DNA of 64,000 nt, from assembly GCF_013401515.1 (NCBI RefSeq), contig NZ_CP058529.1, positions 868,001 to 932,000 on the forward strand. The letters are read 5' to 3'. This stretch comes from Halorarum halophilum. Lineage in GTDB: Archaea; Halobacteriota; Halobacteria; Halobacteriales; Haloferacaceae. Below are positions 8,071-15,346 of the stretch, in pieces. A program made the translations under genes and the position numbers. Each line of letters starts with the position of its first letter. The stretch's first letter is position 1. Below the pieces are notes generated by a model. It was not told the DNA's origin and did no database searches. It saw only the letters and a program-made list of their open reading frames with translations.

Positions 8071-8700
8071 ATGGGTTTTTGGGAAAAGGCGAAAGAGGAG
8101 TTTGAGAAAGGAAAGAAGACAGTAGAAGAAGCAGCATATACTCAAGAATATTCTGTTGAGCAAGCAGAGAAAGTGGCAAACGAAATGCGAAATGAGGTCA
8201 ATCCAGAGACGCTTCGGATGAAGAAGATGGGGAAGGCTCCCTTGGATTGGCTTGACGAAGGAGAAAAACTCGTCTATTTCCTCAACGGATTCGATTTAGA
8301 TATCGATGATAACGATGAGGGGTACAGTAGTCAACTTCTTGTAACGGATAAAAAGGTGATAATGCTGGCCAGTTCCATTACAGGAAAGAGAAGCCAGTAC
8401 ACAGTATTGTTTGAAGATATTATTGGGCTTTCTGTCCAACGACGAGTCCTATCGCATATCCGTATCCAAACGGCTGGGCACTCCTACAAGATTAGCGCGG
8501 GAGGGAGCGCACCTGGCCTTGCAGACGAGGTTGTTGATTATATCCGTCAGAGAAAGGAGGAAATTGGGTCAGAGGGAGATGAATCCTCTGAAGAGAGTGC
8601 ATTGGACAAATTGGAACGTCTTGCCGACCTTCGTGATAGAGGAGTTGTGACTGAGAAAGAGTTTGAGAGGAAGAAGGACAAGCTAATGGAGGAAATCTAA
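8071..8700 (+). CDS. PH-like domain protein with C-terminal SHOCT domain
   Basis: The 209-aa protein begins with a charged helical region (1-60). A beta-rich domain (about 65-160) follows, with the pattern of bacterial/archaeal YokE-type PH domains (LLVTDKKVIM, then FEDIIGLSV, then IRIQTAGHSYKI). After an acidic linker the last 32 residues form a SHOCT domain (LDKLERLADLRDRGVVTEKE), a small module common at the ends of membrane-linked and mobile-element proteins. There is no catalytic motif. It is the first gene of the repeat-flanked cassette, and its AT-rich codons differ sharply from the host. A scaffold or membrane-sensing role is an inference. Confidence 0.75.
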   Translation: MGFWEKAKEEFEKGKKTVEEAAYTQEYSVEQAEKVANEMRNEVNPETLRMKKMGKAPLDWLDEGEKLVYFLNGFDLDIDDNDEGYSSQLLVTDKKVIMLASSITGKRSQYTVLFEDIIGLSVQRRVLSHIRIQTAGHSYKISAGGSAPGLADEVVDYIRQRKEEIGSEGDESSEESALDKLERLADLRDRGVVTEKEFERKKDKLMEEI

Positions 8701-8833
8701 GGATTTAGTTGCTGGAGGTGTCCCGCTTTTCTTATGAGCTGTCCTTTCTCTGCAAAGGCATGCGGCCACCAAATGTCGATGATTGGCAGAGGTTTCCGAT
8801 ACCTTCTTTTGTCCTTGTCGATAGTTACTAACC

Positions 8834-9088
8834 ATGAGTGACGAATCATCTGATTCAAGCAGTGAATCCTCCTCCTCAGAGTCGAGTAGGGAACTCAGCA
8901 AGGAAGTGCCAACGGAGAACAGTCGTTCAAATAGCCGTAGTATAGGAAAAAGTGGTTCCAACAGTGGCGACGGCCCGTCTCGTCAAGAGGCAACCGGACA
9001 CATCCCGCACGATATGCAGGGTAGCGGTGGTAGCAGTAGCGAGGGGAACGGCAGTTCTGGAGAAGGTAGCAGTTCTTCAGACGAATAG
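8834..9088 (+). CDS. Serine-rich low-complexity protein
   Basis: An 84-aa frame is dominated by Ser, Glu, Gly and Asn, with runs such as SSSESSSSESS and GSGGSSSEGNGSSGEGSSSS. It is predicted to be entirely disordered, with no hydrophobic segment and no Cys. It sits in line between the PH-SHOCT gene and the membrane-protein gene, 21 bp before the latter's start. That spacing is the main reason to accept it as a gene. It might be a linker-like or phosphorylatable partner. A chance open frame cannot be excluded. Confidence 0.5.
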   Translation: MSDESSDSSSESSSSESSRELSKEVPTENSRSNSRSIGKSGSNSGDGPSRQEATGHIPHDMQGSGGSSSEGNGSSGEGSSSSDE

Positions 9089-9109
9089 AATCCCGTTTTC
9101 TGATTCTTC

Positions 9110-9754
9110 GTGGTGCCGACGCTCTCGCCCGAATACATACTCCTCGCACTTCTACTAATCACACCGGGATTTATTGCTACGCTAATTGCAATTAGTTTAG
9201 GAGTTGTTGAGAAAGAGGTTACGGATACTGAACTCTTAGGTTTCAGTCTTGTTTCTAGCTTGATAATAGACACAGTATTCATTGCTATTTATCAGATGGC
9301 CGGAGGTACGGTCTCCACTCTCTCATCTACACGAACTATCTTCTTCACACCACAGTTCCGAGCTGATTTGGTTCTCGGCTTGTTAACGGCTTCCGTTGCC
9401 CTCGGAGTCGTCTACGCGGTTGGACTGACATATGATGTCCCAAAACAAATCAGGCGAAGGTTGTGGTCCCGTAACGCGTATTCACGTCACCATCGGCAAC
9501 CGTGGGAGGGAGGACTCGAAAACGCTCATGAGGTGTGTGTAATTACGTCGGACCGAGAACTAGTCAACGGAATATTGAGCGAATACAGCCGGGTGGGAAA
9601 AGAGCGCCAACTGGTTCTTGAAAATCCTTCGTGGCTTAACCGCTCTAGTGGCGAGATGGACAATCATGGCGAACACAGCGTTGTGCTACTGGAAGACGAT
9701 ATTCAGCGTCTCTCCATTATCACAACGAAAAACGACAAATCTGATACAAACTAA
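9110..9754 (+). CDS. DUF6338-like membrane protein
   Basis: This 214-aa protein has three likely transmembrane helices (about 7-30, 42-62 and 87-108). The first contains the LLLITPGFIA pattern typical of DUF6338-like proteins. A soluble C-terminal domain follows with a QPWEGGLE turn and a beta-rich end (VVLLEDDIQRLSI). DUF6338 proteins are often found in variable genome islands; their function is not established. Two tandem GTG codons (9110 and 9113) are possible starts. It is the third gene of the repeat-flanked cassette. A membrane effector of a defence or conflict system is plausible but unproven. Confidence 0.65.
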   Translation: MVPTLSPEYILLALLLITPGFIATLIAISLGVVEKEVTDTELLGFSLVSSLIIDTVFIAIYQMAGGTVSTLSSTRTIFFTPQFRADLVLGLLTASVALGVVYAVGLTYDVPKQIRRRLWSRNAYSRHHRQPWEGGLENAHEVCVITSDRELVNGILSEYSRVGKERQLVLENPSWLNRSSGEMDNHGEHSVVLLEDDIQRLSIITTKNDKSDTN

Positions 9755-9871
9755 ATGTCTCTAATGTGTTCCCGGCGTCGCTCGGCTTTGTCAGCGGATG
9801 ACCCTTTGTCATAGTGTTTCGATAGCACAGCCCCGCTCATATTCACTCGCTCGCCAGTCACATCCTACGGC

Positions 9872-9926
9872 TGTCACCGCCGTTCCTGGGGGTTTCAAGT
9901 GGAAATTAGAATACGGCATTATGGAA
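9872..9926. repeat. Direct repeat B flanking the cargo cassette
   Basis: This copy aligns with 7872-7926 without gaps, 44 of 55 positions identical. The 5' CCGCCGTTCCTG and the central GTGGAAATT blocks are the most conserved. The neighbouring sequence on either side is unrelated between the two copies. Confidence 0.75.
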
Positions 9927-9996
9927 GGTCCGGCGTTCTCGTAGAAGTCGGCCAGACCTGAGTCGGAAAAGGAAACGTGGCAGTATTGACCGTCTA

Positions 9997-10263
9997 TTAG
10001 AGGACTTGGAGGTAGGGCCTCCTAAGTTTCGCTTCGGCCTCCATGTTTTTCGCTTCGACGTTCTCGGTGAGCCACATCCACTCGTCCCGACTGAAGGTCG
10101 CCCAACCGTCCAGACGCCCGTCCTTACCTACTCGCCACACCGTTTCTTTGAGAACTTCACTCTCAATCTCTCGTTCCTGTTCACGGTTGCTGGCGCTCGC
10201 GTACTCCTGCATGAGTTCGGCCAGCCGGTTCTCATCGATTTTAGGTGGATTGTGTTCGTTCAT
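9997..10263 (-). CDS. Small acidic protein co-transcribed with the integrase
   Basis: This 88-aa helical protein starts 2 bp after the integrase stop codon, so it is almost surely on the same transcript. It has an N-terminal charged helical region (LAELMQEYASASNREQ) and a C-terminal part with Trp residues (WRVGKDGRLDGWATFSRDEW). I recognise no domain. Some haloarchaeal tyrosine integrases are followed by small genes that assist recombination, so an accessory or directionality factor is a reasonable hypothesis rather than a call. Confidence 0.65.
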   Translation of the reverse strand: MNEHNPPKIDENRLAELMQEYASASNREQEREIESEVLKETVWRVGKDGRLDGWATFSRDEWMWLTENVEAKNMEAEAKLRRPYLQVL

Positions 10264-10265
10264 GG

Positions 10266-11363
10266 TTACCCCATGCGGTCAAGTGCGTCCCGGCGGTCTT
10301 CGACCGGGACTTGGTCGTACTTCATCGTCGTCTTCGGACACTTGTGACGCAGTTGGGCTTTCGTCGCGGCTAAGTCCCGTTCCTTGGTCATGTACGTTCC
10401 TACGCTATGCCGGATTGTGTACCACGACATTTGCCGGTGCTCATAGTCGATTCCTGCCCTATCACACAATCCATGCAGTAACCGCCGAAGTTCGTTGGCA
10501 CCGTACCTGTTCCCGTGACGGGTTAGCCACAAAGCGTCCGTATCCTCATAGCGAGGGTGGCTTGCCCGCTCCTCAAGCCATCGCTTCAGTGCTGTTGCAG
10601 TGCGGTCGGTAACGCTGACTGTCCAGTTGCCGTCGTTCTTGCTAGATTCCTCGATTGGGATTCGCAGGACTCCGTTATCAGGGTCTACCCATCCGACCTT
10701 GGCCCGCCCCACTTCCACAGGCCGTAGAGCCGCGTCGAGGGACGTCCACACTATTGAGGTAAACTTCCAACTCCCGTCTGTGACAGCGAGCGCGTCCTTG
10801 TCCTCCACACCGTAGGCGGGGTTCCCGTCGAGGCCAAGCGCAGCTTGACGGATAGCACGTCGCTCATCGACGGACAGGAAATCGCGAGGTTGGTTGTTTC
10901 CACCGCCGCTCTTGAACTTCCAGGGGAACGCCCACTGGTCTTGCCCGTGCTGTTCTGACAGCCACTTCGAGTAGCGACGGAGCATTTCTAACTTCTTGCC
11001 CTTCATACAGTCCGAGTCGTCACTAAGTGCCACTTCGTCCATGAAGACCGTCGCGTCCTCCTCCGTCGGGGGAGCTTTGTATCCGCCATTGTGGTCCCAC
11101 ACCCATCGGTCAAACGCGGCGGAGCGGTAGCCGGTCGCGTAGACGGTATACGGAGAGTAGCCTTTCGCCATCTCCGGGTTCTTGCCAAATTTCAGTAACC
11201 ACGTCAGGAACGACTTGCGGTACTCGTAGTAGTCGAGTTGTTCCTTCTCGGTCAGTAGCTCTTCGTTGGGCGTGGGGACGATTCTGATAGACCTGTTCGG
11301 TTCTGTTTCACTTCCATCCATTACGGGACAGCGTTCCAGCGTTTTCGGTCTGTTTTCGGACAT
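10266..11363 (-). CDS. int: Tyrosine recombinase (phage-type integrase)
   Basis: The 365-aa protein has an N-terminal core-binding (SAM-like) domain (about 40-140) and a C-terminal catalytic domain. The likely catalytic residues are R214 (ALRPVEVG), R318 (YTIRHSVGTYM), H340 (LRHKCPKTT) and the nucleophile Y349 (MKYDQ). It should cut and rejoin DNA at the tRNA-Leu att site, integrating or excising the element. The gene ends toward the interior and starts 63 bp from the tRNA. An alternative start (Met15, MDGSETEP) is possible. In the usual HxxR box the first His is replaced by Tyr (Y315), a minor deviation from the canonical set. Confidence 0.92.
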   Translation of the reverse strand: MSENRPKTLERCPVMDGSETEPNRSIRIVPTPNEELLTEKEQLDYYEYRKSFLTWLLKFGKNPEMAKGYSPYTVYATGYRSAAFDRWVWDHNGGYKAPPTEEDATVFMDEVALSDDSDCMKGKKLEMLRRYSKWLSEQHGQDQWAFPWKFKSGGGNNQPRDFLSVDERRAIRQAALGLDGNPAYGVEDKDALAVTDGSWKFTSIVWTSLDAALRPVEVGRAKVGWVDPDNGVLRIPIEESSKNDGNWTVSVTDRTATALKRWLEERASHPRYEDTDALWLTRHGNRYGANELRRLLHGLCDRAGIDYEHRQMSWYTIRHSVGTYMTKERDLAATKAQLRHKCPKTTMKYDQVPVEDRRDALDRMG

Positions 11364-11426
11364 ATTGGGGTCTTTCGTTCTATCTGACGCCCCAAGAAAA
11401 CTGCACGACGCAACGGAGTTGCGGAG

Positions 11427-11478
11427 TGCGCGGGACCGGATTCGAACCGGCGGACCCCTATGGGACAGCGTCCTAAGC
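11427..11478. repeat. attR: 52-bp core within intact tRNA-Leu
   Basis: These bases are identical to 1978-2029. The repeat covers the tRNA from the 3' side of the anticodon loop to the discriminator, so integration preserves a functional tRNA at this end. Confidence 0.95.
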
Positions 11479-11511
11479 GCTGCGCCGTTGGCCTGGCTTG
11501 GCTACCCGCGC
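11427..11511 (-). tRNA. tRNA-Leu (anticodon UAG)
   Basis: The minus strand folds as an 85-nt class II tRNA. The acceptor stem pairs 11505-11511 with 11428-11434, the discriminator is A at 11427, and CCA is not encoded. The anticodon loop CTTAGGA gives TAG, so Leu. A long variable arm fits leucine. A TATA-like element lies about 27-33 bp upstream (about 11538-11544). It is the integration target; its 3' 52 bases are duplicated at 1978-2029. Confidence 0.96.
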
Positions 11512-11594
11512 TCGCACGAACGTACCGGGAATCGCCGTAAGAAGTTGTCGGAGGGCGCCGAGCCGTTAAGTACGGTCGGGTCGTATCCCGGCCC

Positions 11595-11903
11595 ATGTAC
11601 CGGGCCAGCGACGAGGTGCAGAACGAGGAGTGGCTGGCGCGACTCCGCAGGGCCGCGGAGTCGCTCGACCTCTCCGGCGAGGCGCGGTCGAACGCAACGG
11701 ACCTCTTCCTCTCACACGTCCCCGAAGCGGAGCGGTCGAAACCGGCGATGGCCGCGGCGGCGCTCTACGCCGGGGCGCTCATCGCCGGGGACGAACGGTC
11801 ACAGACGCGCGTCGCGGACGCCATGGAGGTGACCCGGCTCTCCGTCCAGCAACACTGGAAGGACATCCTCGAGGACGCGGGGTTCTCGCCGCCGACGTGG
11901 TGA
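11595..11903 (+). CDS. TFIIB-like cyclin-box protein
   Basis: This 102-aa protein consists of a single cyclin-fold repeat related to transcription factor B. The helical pattern KPAMAAAALYAGALIAGDER is followed by a helix-turn-helix-like end (RVADAMEVTRLSVQQHWKD). It lacks the zinc ribbon and the second cyclin repeat of a full TFB, so it cannot by itself act as a general factor. A TATA-like box (about 11564-11572) lies about 27 bp before the ATG, consistent with a leaderless mRNA. A DNA-binding regulator is likely. It is the first host gene beyond the element. Confidence 0.75.
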   Translation: MYRASDEVQNEEWLARLRRAAESLDLSGEARSNATDLFLSHVPEAERSKPAMAAAALYAGALIAGDERSQTRVADAMEVTRLSVQQHWKDILEDAGFSPPTW

Positions 11904-11973
11904 CCGCCCCGCGGAGGGAGGAGGGCGACGATCAGCGACGGTCCCGGACGACGCGCCACGCGAGGGCGACCAG

Positions 11974-12162
11974 TCAAACTATGGCCGCCAGTTGACCGAG
12001 TAATAGCAGCGCCCCGCCGACGTACGCGAGGAGGCTGTCCGGGTCGGTTCCCCCCGCACGGATCAGCGAGAACCCGACGAGCCCGAGTGTCCCGCCCGCG
12101 AGCAGCAGGAGGGTTCCCGACGACCGACGTGCGAGCCACGCCGAGGCGCCGTCCGCCGCCAC
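11974..12162 (-). CDS. Small two-helix membrane protein
   Basis: The 62-aa protein has two hydrophobic helices (about 16-34 and 44-61) and a short acidic loop (GGTDPDS). It lies directly downstream of coaD, separated by a single base, and is probably co-transcribed with it. No family is recognised beyond the general type of short haloarchaeal membrane proteins. Confidence 0.6.
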   Translation of the reverse strand: MAADGASAWLARRSSGTLLLLAGGTLGLVGFSLIRAGGTDPDSLLAYVGGALLLLGQLAAIV

Positions 12163-12163
12163 G

Positions 12164-12658
12164 CTACTCCGGGCGGGCGGTCCCGCGCCCCTCCCGTTCG
12201 GGGGTGAGGTTGCCGTGCTCGTCGATCTCGCCCTTCACGATGCGCGTGGACGAGATGCGTTCGCCGTCCTCGGCTGGGACGTGCTCGACCACCTCGATCC
12301 GGAGCGAGTCGAATCCGCGTTCCTGACGGATCTCGTTGATGCGTTCCCCCCCGGCCCGCGTCTCCGGGGAGACGATGAGCGCGTCGAACTCCGGTTCGGT
12401 TGCGATGCCGGTCGGTTGGGTGAGTTCGCGGACCTCGAACGACCGGTCGTGGTCGGCCGCCAGGGGTTCGAGTTCCGACTCCAGGTCGCGCTTGCGCTCG
12501 TCGAACGGGCGGACCCAGCGGTCCTCGTGGCGGGTCCTCGGGGCGAGTTCGTCGGAGGTGAGCCCGACCGTCACGTCACCGAGTTCGAACGCGCGCTCGA
12601 ACAGCACGCGGTGGCCGTCGTGGATGGGGTCGAATGTCCCGCCCAGCGCGACGTTCAT
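12164..12658 (-). CDS. coaD: Phosphopantetheine adenylyltransferase (archaeal type)
   Basis: The enzyme joins 4'-phosphopantetheine and ATP to form dephospho-CoA, the penultimate step of coenzyme A synthesis, in the cytosol. The 164-aa protein shows the nucleotidyltransferase signature GGTFDPIHDGH at its N-terminus and the ISSTRI motif (about residue 135) that binds ATP phosphates. Size matches archaeal PPAT. The acidic extension after the SSTRI motif is typical for halophiles. The ATG at 12656-12658 starts directly before the conserved motif. It is upstream of the small membrane protein gene. Confidence 0.93.
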   Translation of the reverse strand: MNVALGGTFDPIHDGHRVLFERAFELGDVTVGLTSDELAPRTRHEDRWVRPFDERKRDLESELEPLAADHDRSFEVRELTQPTGIATEPEFDALIVSPETRAGGERINEIRQERGFDSLRIEVVEHVPAEDGERISSTRIVKGEIDEHGNLTPEREGRGTARPE

Positions 12659-12694
12659 ACGGCAGCGTTACTCCGGCGAACCATAAGTGGGGCG

Positions 12695-13300
12695 TTACGG
12701 TTCGTCTTCCTCGTCCACGGCCCCGTCCGGGTCCGTGGTGGCGTCCGCGTCGTCCGCCGGTTCCCCGCCCGAAGCGTCGTCCCCGTCGACCGTCTCGACG
12801 GAGATGGTCACGGGTTCGGTCTCGTCGCTCTCGTCCCTCCCGAGGTGTCGATCGAGGTTGAACACCGTGTTCAGTTCGGACTGGACCTCCTCGACCACGC
12901 CCTCGACGAGCGTCGACGGGGCGATCGCCTCGTACTCGTACGGGTTGTTGCCGGCGCCGGCGGCCTCGCGCTTCCGTCGCGTCACCGTCTCGTCCCCGTG
13001 GAGTTCGGCGAGCGCCTCGCGGACGGTGCTCGGGTAGAGCCCGGTCCCGTCCGCGACTTCCTGGCTGGTGGAGCCGGGGTTCTGTCGGAGGAAGACGTAG
13101 ATGCGGGCGCGCGTCTCCGTGTCGAGGAGCCAGGAGAGCAGGTCAACTGCGCGCTGGTCGAAGCTCTCGGCGACCTCCCCCGCGCCCTCCTCGAGTCGCT
13201 CCCTCGCCCCGCGGAGCTCCTCCCTCGCCCCGTCCGTCCGGGTTCCCTCAGCCCGTTTGCCCGCGTCCCCGAGCTCGTCGGGACCGTCGTCGGAAGCCAT
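12695..13300 (-). CDS. Winged-helix transcription regulator with acidic tails
   Basis: From the ATG at 13298-13300 this gives 201 aa. The central part (about 50-115) is an ArsR-like winged helix (ETRARIYVFLRQNPGSTSQE, then PSTVREALAELH). The N-terminus is a charged helical stretch. The C-terminal 60 residues are an Asp/Glu/Gly-rich disordered tail. A start seven codons upstream is possible but adds only unconserved residues. Single-gene transcription unit; the regulated genes are not evident. Confidence 0.8.
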   Translation of the reverse strand: MASDDGPDELGDAGKRAEGTRTDGAREELRGARERLEEGAGEVAESFDQRAVDLLSWLLDTETRARIYVFLRQNPGSTSQEVADGTGLYPSTVREALAELHGDETVTRRKREAAGAGNNPYEYEAIAPSTLVEGVVEEVQSELNTVFNLDRHLGRDESDETEPVTISVETVDGDDASGGEPADDADATTDPDGAVDEEDEP

Positions 13301-13354
13301 AGTGCGTGAGCCGGTCAACACTCCGCCCGCAAAAACTCGTCGCCCGAACGACGA

Positions 13355-14467
13355 CTAAACGAGCAACGACTGGCAGAGTTCGTCGAGTCCGTCCGCCTCG
13401 TGGATTCGTCGCTGTCGTTGCGCCCCCGACTCGCCGTCGACGAGCGCCCGGAGCCCGTTCACGTCCAGGCGGTCGCACTCGCGGTCCACGACGGTCGGCA
13501 GGTCCACCGTCGACTCGCCGTCCCGGTCGACGAACGACGCGTCGTGGCCGTACCGCATCGCCCGCCACTTGTTCTCGTCGAGGAGTTCCCGACGGAGGCC
13601 ACCGTGCCCGTCGCCGTCGGGCACGACCGCCTCGTCGGTCGGGGCCGACTCGTCCTCGTATCGCTCCGCGAGGTCGACCACCAGCGCGTGGACGAACTCC
13701 ACGAACGCACACACCGCGGCCGGGTCCGACTGGCCGTCGGGGGTCCGCACCTCGACGGTCCCGTGGTCGGTGTGCGGTCGGACGTCGTACCAGAGTTCGC
13801 CGCGGTCGTCGATCGAGCCGTGTTCCACCATCCGCCGTTCGAACCGCTCGAACGCCTCGAAGTCGGCGAACCGGGTCGGCATGCCGGTGTTGGGCAGCCC
13901 CTCGAATATCTTCGCCCGTGCCGAGGCCAGGCCGGTGTCGAACCCGTTCCAGAACGGCGAGTTGGCCGAGAGCGCGAGCAGCGGCGGGAGGTACCAGCGG
14001 AGTTCGTTCGACACCCAGACGGCCTTGTCCGCGTCGTCGACGCCGACGTGGACGTGCAGCCCGGCGGTCGTGTTCCGGTGCTGCGGGTACTGGATTCGGT
14101 CGAGCTGGGACCGGTACCGGGGCTTCTCAGCGTGGTCGAGTTCGCGCCACTTCGCGGCCGGGTGGAGCCCGGCGGCGGCGATGCGATAGCCGTGATCGGC
14201 AGCGTGCTCGACGAGCGCGTCGCGGACGGCGGTCACGTGCCGTTCGACTGTCGCGGGGTCCTCGACGAGGGGCGTCTGCGTCTCGACGGTGAACTTGAAC
14301 AGCTCGTGGTCGATGCGGCCGGCGAGCGGTTCGGGGGGCTCGGCGTCGCCGTACACGAGGTCGTCGATGCCCGAAGTCGGTCGGCCCCCGTCGTCGACGA
14401 CGTAGAACTCCTCCTCGACCCCCAGGGTCCCCAGCCGAGCGAACGACTCCCGCGAACCAGTCTCCAT
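13355..14467 (-). CDS. gshA: Glutamate-cysteine ligase (GCS2/YbdK-like)
   Basis: The enzyme ligates glutamate to cysteine with ATP, giving gamma-glutamylcysteine, the main low-molecular-weight thiol of haloarchaea. The 370-aa protein has the GCS2 family marks: the N-terminal [10 protein letters not shown], the [13 protein letters not shown] block near residue 130-142, [11 protein letters not shown] and the [17 protein letters not shown] block. Length is normal for the family. A TATA box at 14493-14499 lies about 29 bp before the ATG, so the mRNA is probably leaderless. It stands alone between a regulator gene and flpA. Confidence 0.93.
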   Translation of the reverse strand: METGSRESFARLGTLGVEEEFYVVDDGGRPTSGIDDLVYGDAEPPEPLAGRIDHELFKFTVETQTPLVEDPATVERHVTAVRDALVEHAADHGYRIAAAGLHPAAKWRELDHAEKPRYRSQLDRIQYPQHRNTTAGLHVHVGVDDADKAVWVSNELRWYLPPLLALSANSPFWNGFDTGLASARAKIFEGLPNTGMPTRFADFEAFERFERRMVEHGSIDDRGELWYDVRPHTDHGTVEVRTPDGQSDPAAVCAFVEFVHALVVDLAERYEDESAPTDEAVVPDGDGHGGLRRELLDENKWRAMRYGHDASFVDRDGESTVDLPTVVDRECDRLDVNGLRALVDGESGAQRQRRIHEADGLDELCQSLLV

Positions 14468-14492
14468 CGGAGCGGGGTTGGGCGCGGGGTAG

Positions 14493-14499
14493 TATATAT
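14493..14499 (-). promoter_or_regulatory. TATA box of gshA
   Basis: The sequence TATATAT is centred about 29 bp upstream of the gshA ATG (14465-14467). That is the position expected of the haloarchaeal core promoter of a leaderless transcript. Confidence 0.65.
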
Positions 14500-14607
14500 C
14501 TCGGGATAGCGGCTCGAGTCGTGCGCTTTCCGCGCACGGGCGGCGCGGGACAACGAAGGTTCAAATAGGGGAACGGGACCAGGGCGCACGGACGTAGAGG
14601 GGTTCCG

Positions 14608-14699
14608 ACTGCGGGGCCGGGACCCGTAGTCCGCGTAGCCGAGAGGCCGAGCAAGGATCCGCAGTTTCGAGGCGGGACGATCACGACGATCGCCTCGAA
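14608..14699. other. Two adjacent inverted repeats between gshA and flpA (candidate structured RNA)
   Basis: A 7-bp stem (14608-14614 with 14659-14665) is followed immediately by a perfect 9-bp stem (14666-14674 with 14691-14699) closing a 16-nt loop. The 246-bp intergenic region 14468-14713 is otherwise empty apart from the gshA TATA box. It could be a terminator for flpA on the minus strand or a small structured RNA. The strand is undecided. Confidence 0.35.
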
Positions 14700-14713
14700 G
14701 CCGTCGACCCGGG

Positions 14714-15346
14714 CTACCGTGGTCGCGCCACGATACCGAGATGGTCGGTATGGAAGCGGTCCAGCCGCGACTCCGCCAGGATCTCGTAGCGCTCCTCCAG
14801 TTCCGAGCGGACCTCGTCAAACACCTCCTCCGGGCGCTCGGCGACGTCCTCGGACCGCGCCTTCACCGCGAGCAGGAGCCGACCGTCCTCCGCGAGGAAC
14901 CGGGCGTTCCGGTTGGCCACGCTCGCCTGACCGCGCGTCGCCACGTCCTGGACCACCACGTCGAGGTTCGCCTCGACGACGTGGGCGTACGTCGCCGGCT
15001 TGCGCGCGTCCTTCAGCAGCGGGAAGAGGTTCGAGCGCGGTTCGGCGGCCTCCAGCAGGTCCCTGACGGGCCGGGCCGCGAACTCGACGGCGTACGTCGG
15101 GCCGGCGAAGTCGGCGACGTGGCTCACCGTCGTCCCGTTCGCGGCGCCGAGATACAGCACCGACTCGCCGCCGGTCAACCCTGTCTCCATCCCCAGCTCC
15201 AGCATCGCGCCGAGCTTCGACCGCGAGGCGTCCCAGACGCGCCAGTCGCCGTCAGTCGGCTCCCCGTATACCGGCCGACCGCGCGTGCAAAGCCGCTCTC
15301 TGCCCTCGACGTCCCGGCGAGTCACTCCGTCGGGTAGGTCACTCAT
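14714..15346 (-). CDS. flpA: Fibrillarin-like 2'-O-methyltransferase
   Basis: Archaeal fibrillarin is the catalytic subunit of the C/D-box RNP. It uses SAM to methylate ribose 2'-OH groups of rRNA and tRNA at sites set by guide RNAs. The 210-aa protein shows the SAM-binding VLYLGAANGTTVSHVADF motif and the downstream VVVQDVA and LLLAVKARSED segments. The ATG at 15344-15346 overlaps the end of nop5 by 8 bp, which argues for this start over one eight codons upstream and for translational coupling. Nop5, the RNP scaffold, is the gene before it. Confidence 0.95.
   Translation of the reverse strand: MSDLPDGVTRRDVEGRERLCTRGRPVYGEPTDGDWRVWDASRSKLGAMLELGMETGLTGGESVLYLGAANGTTVSHVADFAGPTYAVEFAARPVRDLLEAAEPRSNLFPLLKDARKPATYAHVVEANLDVVVQDVATRGQASVANRNARFLAEDGRLLLAVKARSEDVAERPEEVFDEVRSELEERYEILAESRLDRFHTDHLGIVARPR

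Larger units (their letters stand above)
1978..11478. mobile_element. Integrative element inserted in the 3' end of tRNA-Leu(UAG)
   Basis: A perfect 52-bp direct repeat (1978-2029 and 11427-11478) bounds about 9.45 kb. The right copy is the 3' part of an intact tRNA-Leu gene; the left copy is an orphan 3' fragment. A tyrosine recombinase gene lies just inside the right end, reading away from the tRNA. The interior is visibly richer in A/T than both flanks, its codons lack the strong GC third-position bias, and it holds 13 likely genes. This is the classic signature of integrase-mediated insertion that leaves the tRNA intact. No capsid, spike, terminase or pleolipovirus-type genes are recognisable, so it is better called an integrative plasmid-like or defence-carrying element than a provirus. 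Confidence 0.93.

Noticed and set aside
1978-11478. Calling the element a pleolipovirus or other provirus
   Set aside because: No spike, membrane virion protein, packaging ATPase or capsid gene is recognisable among the 13 genes.
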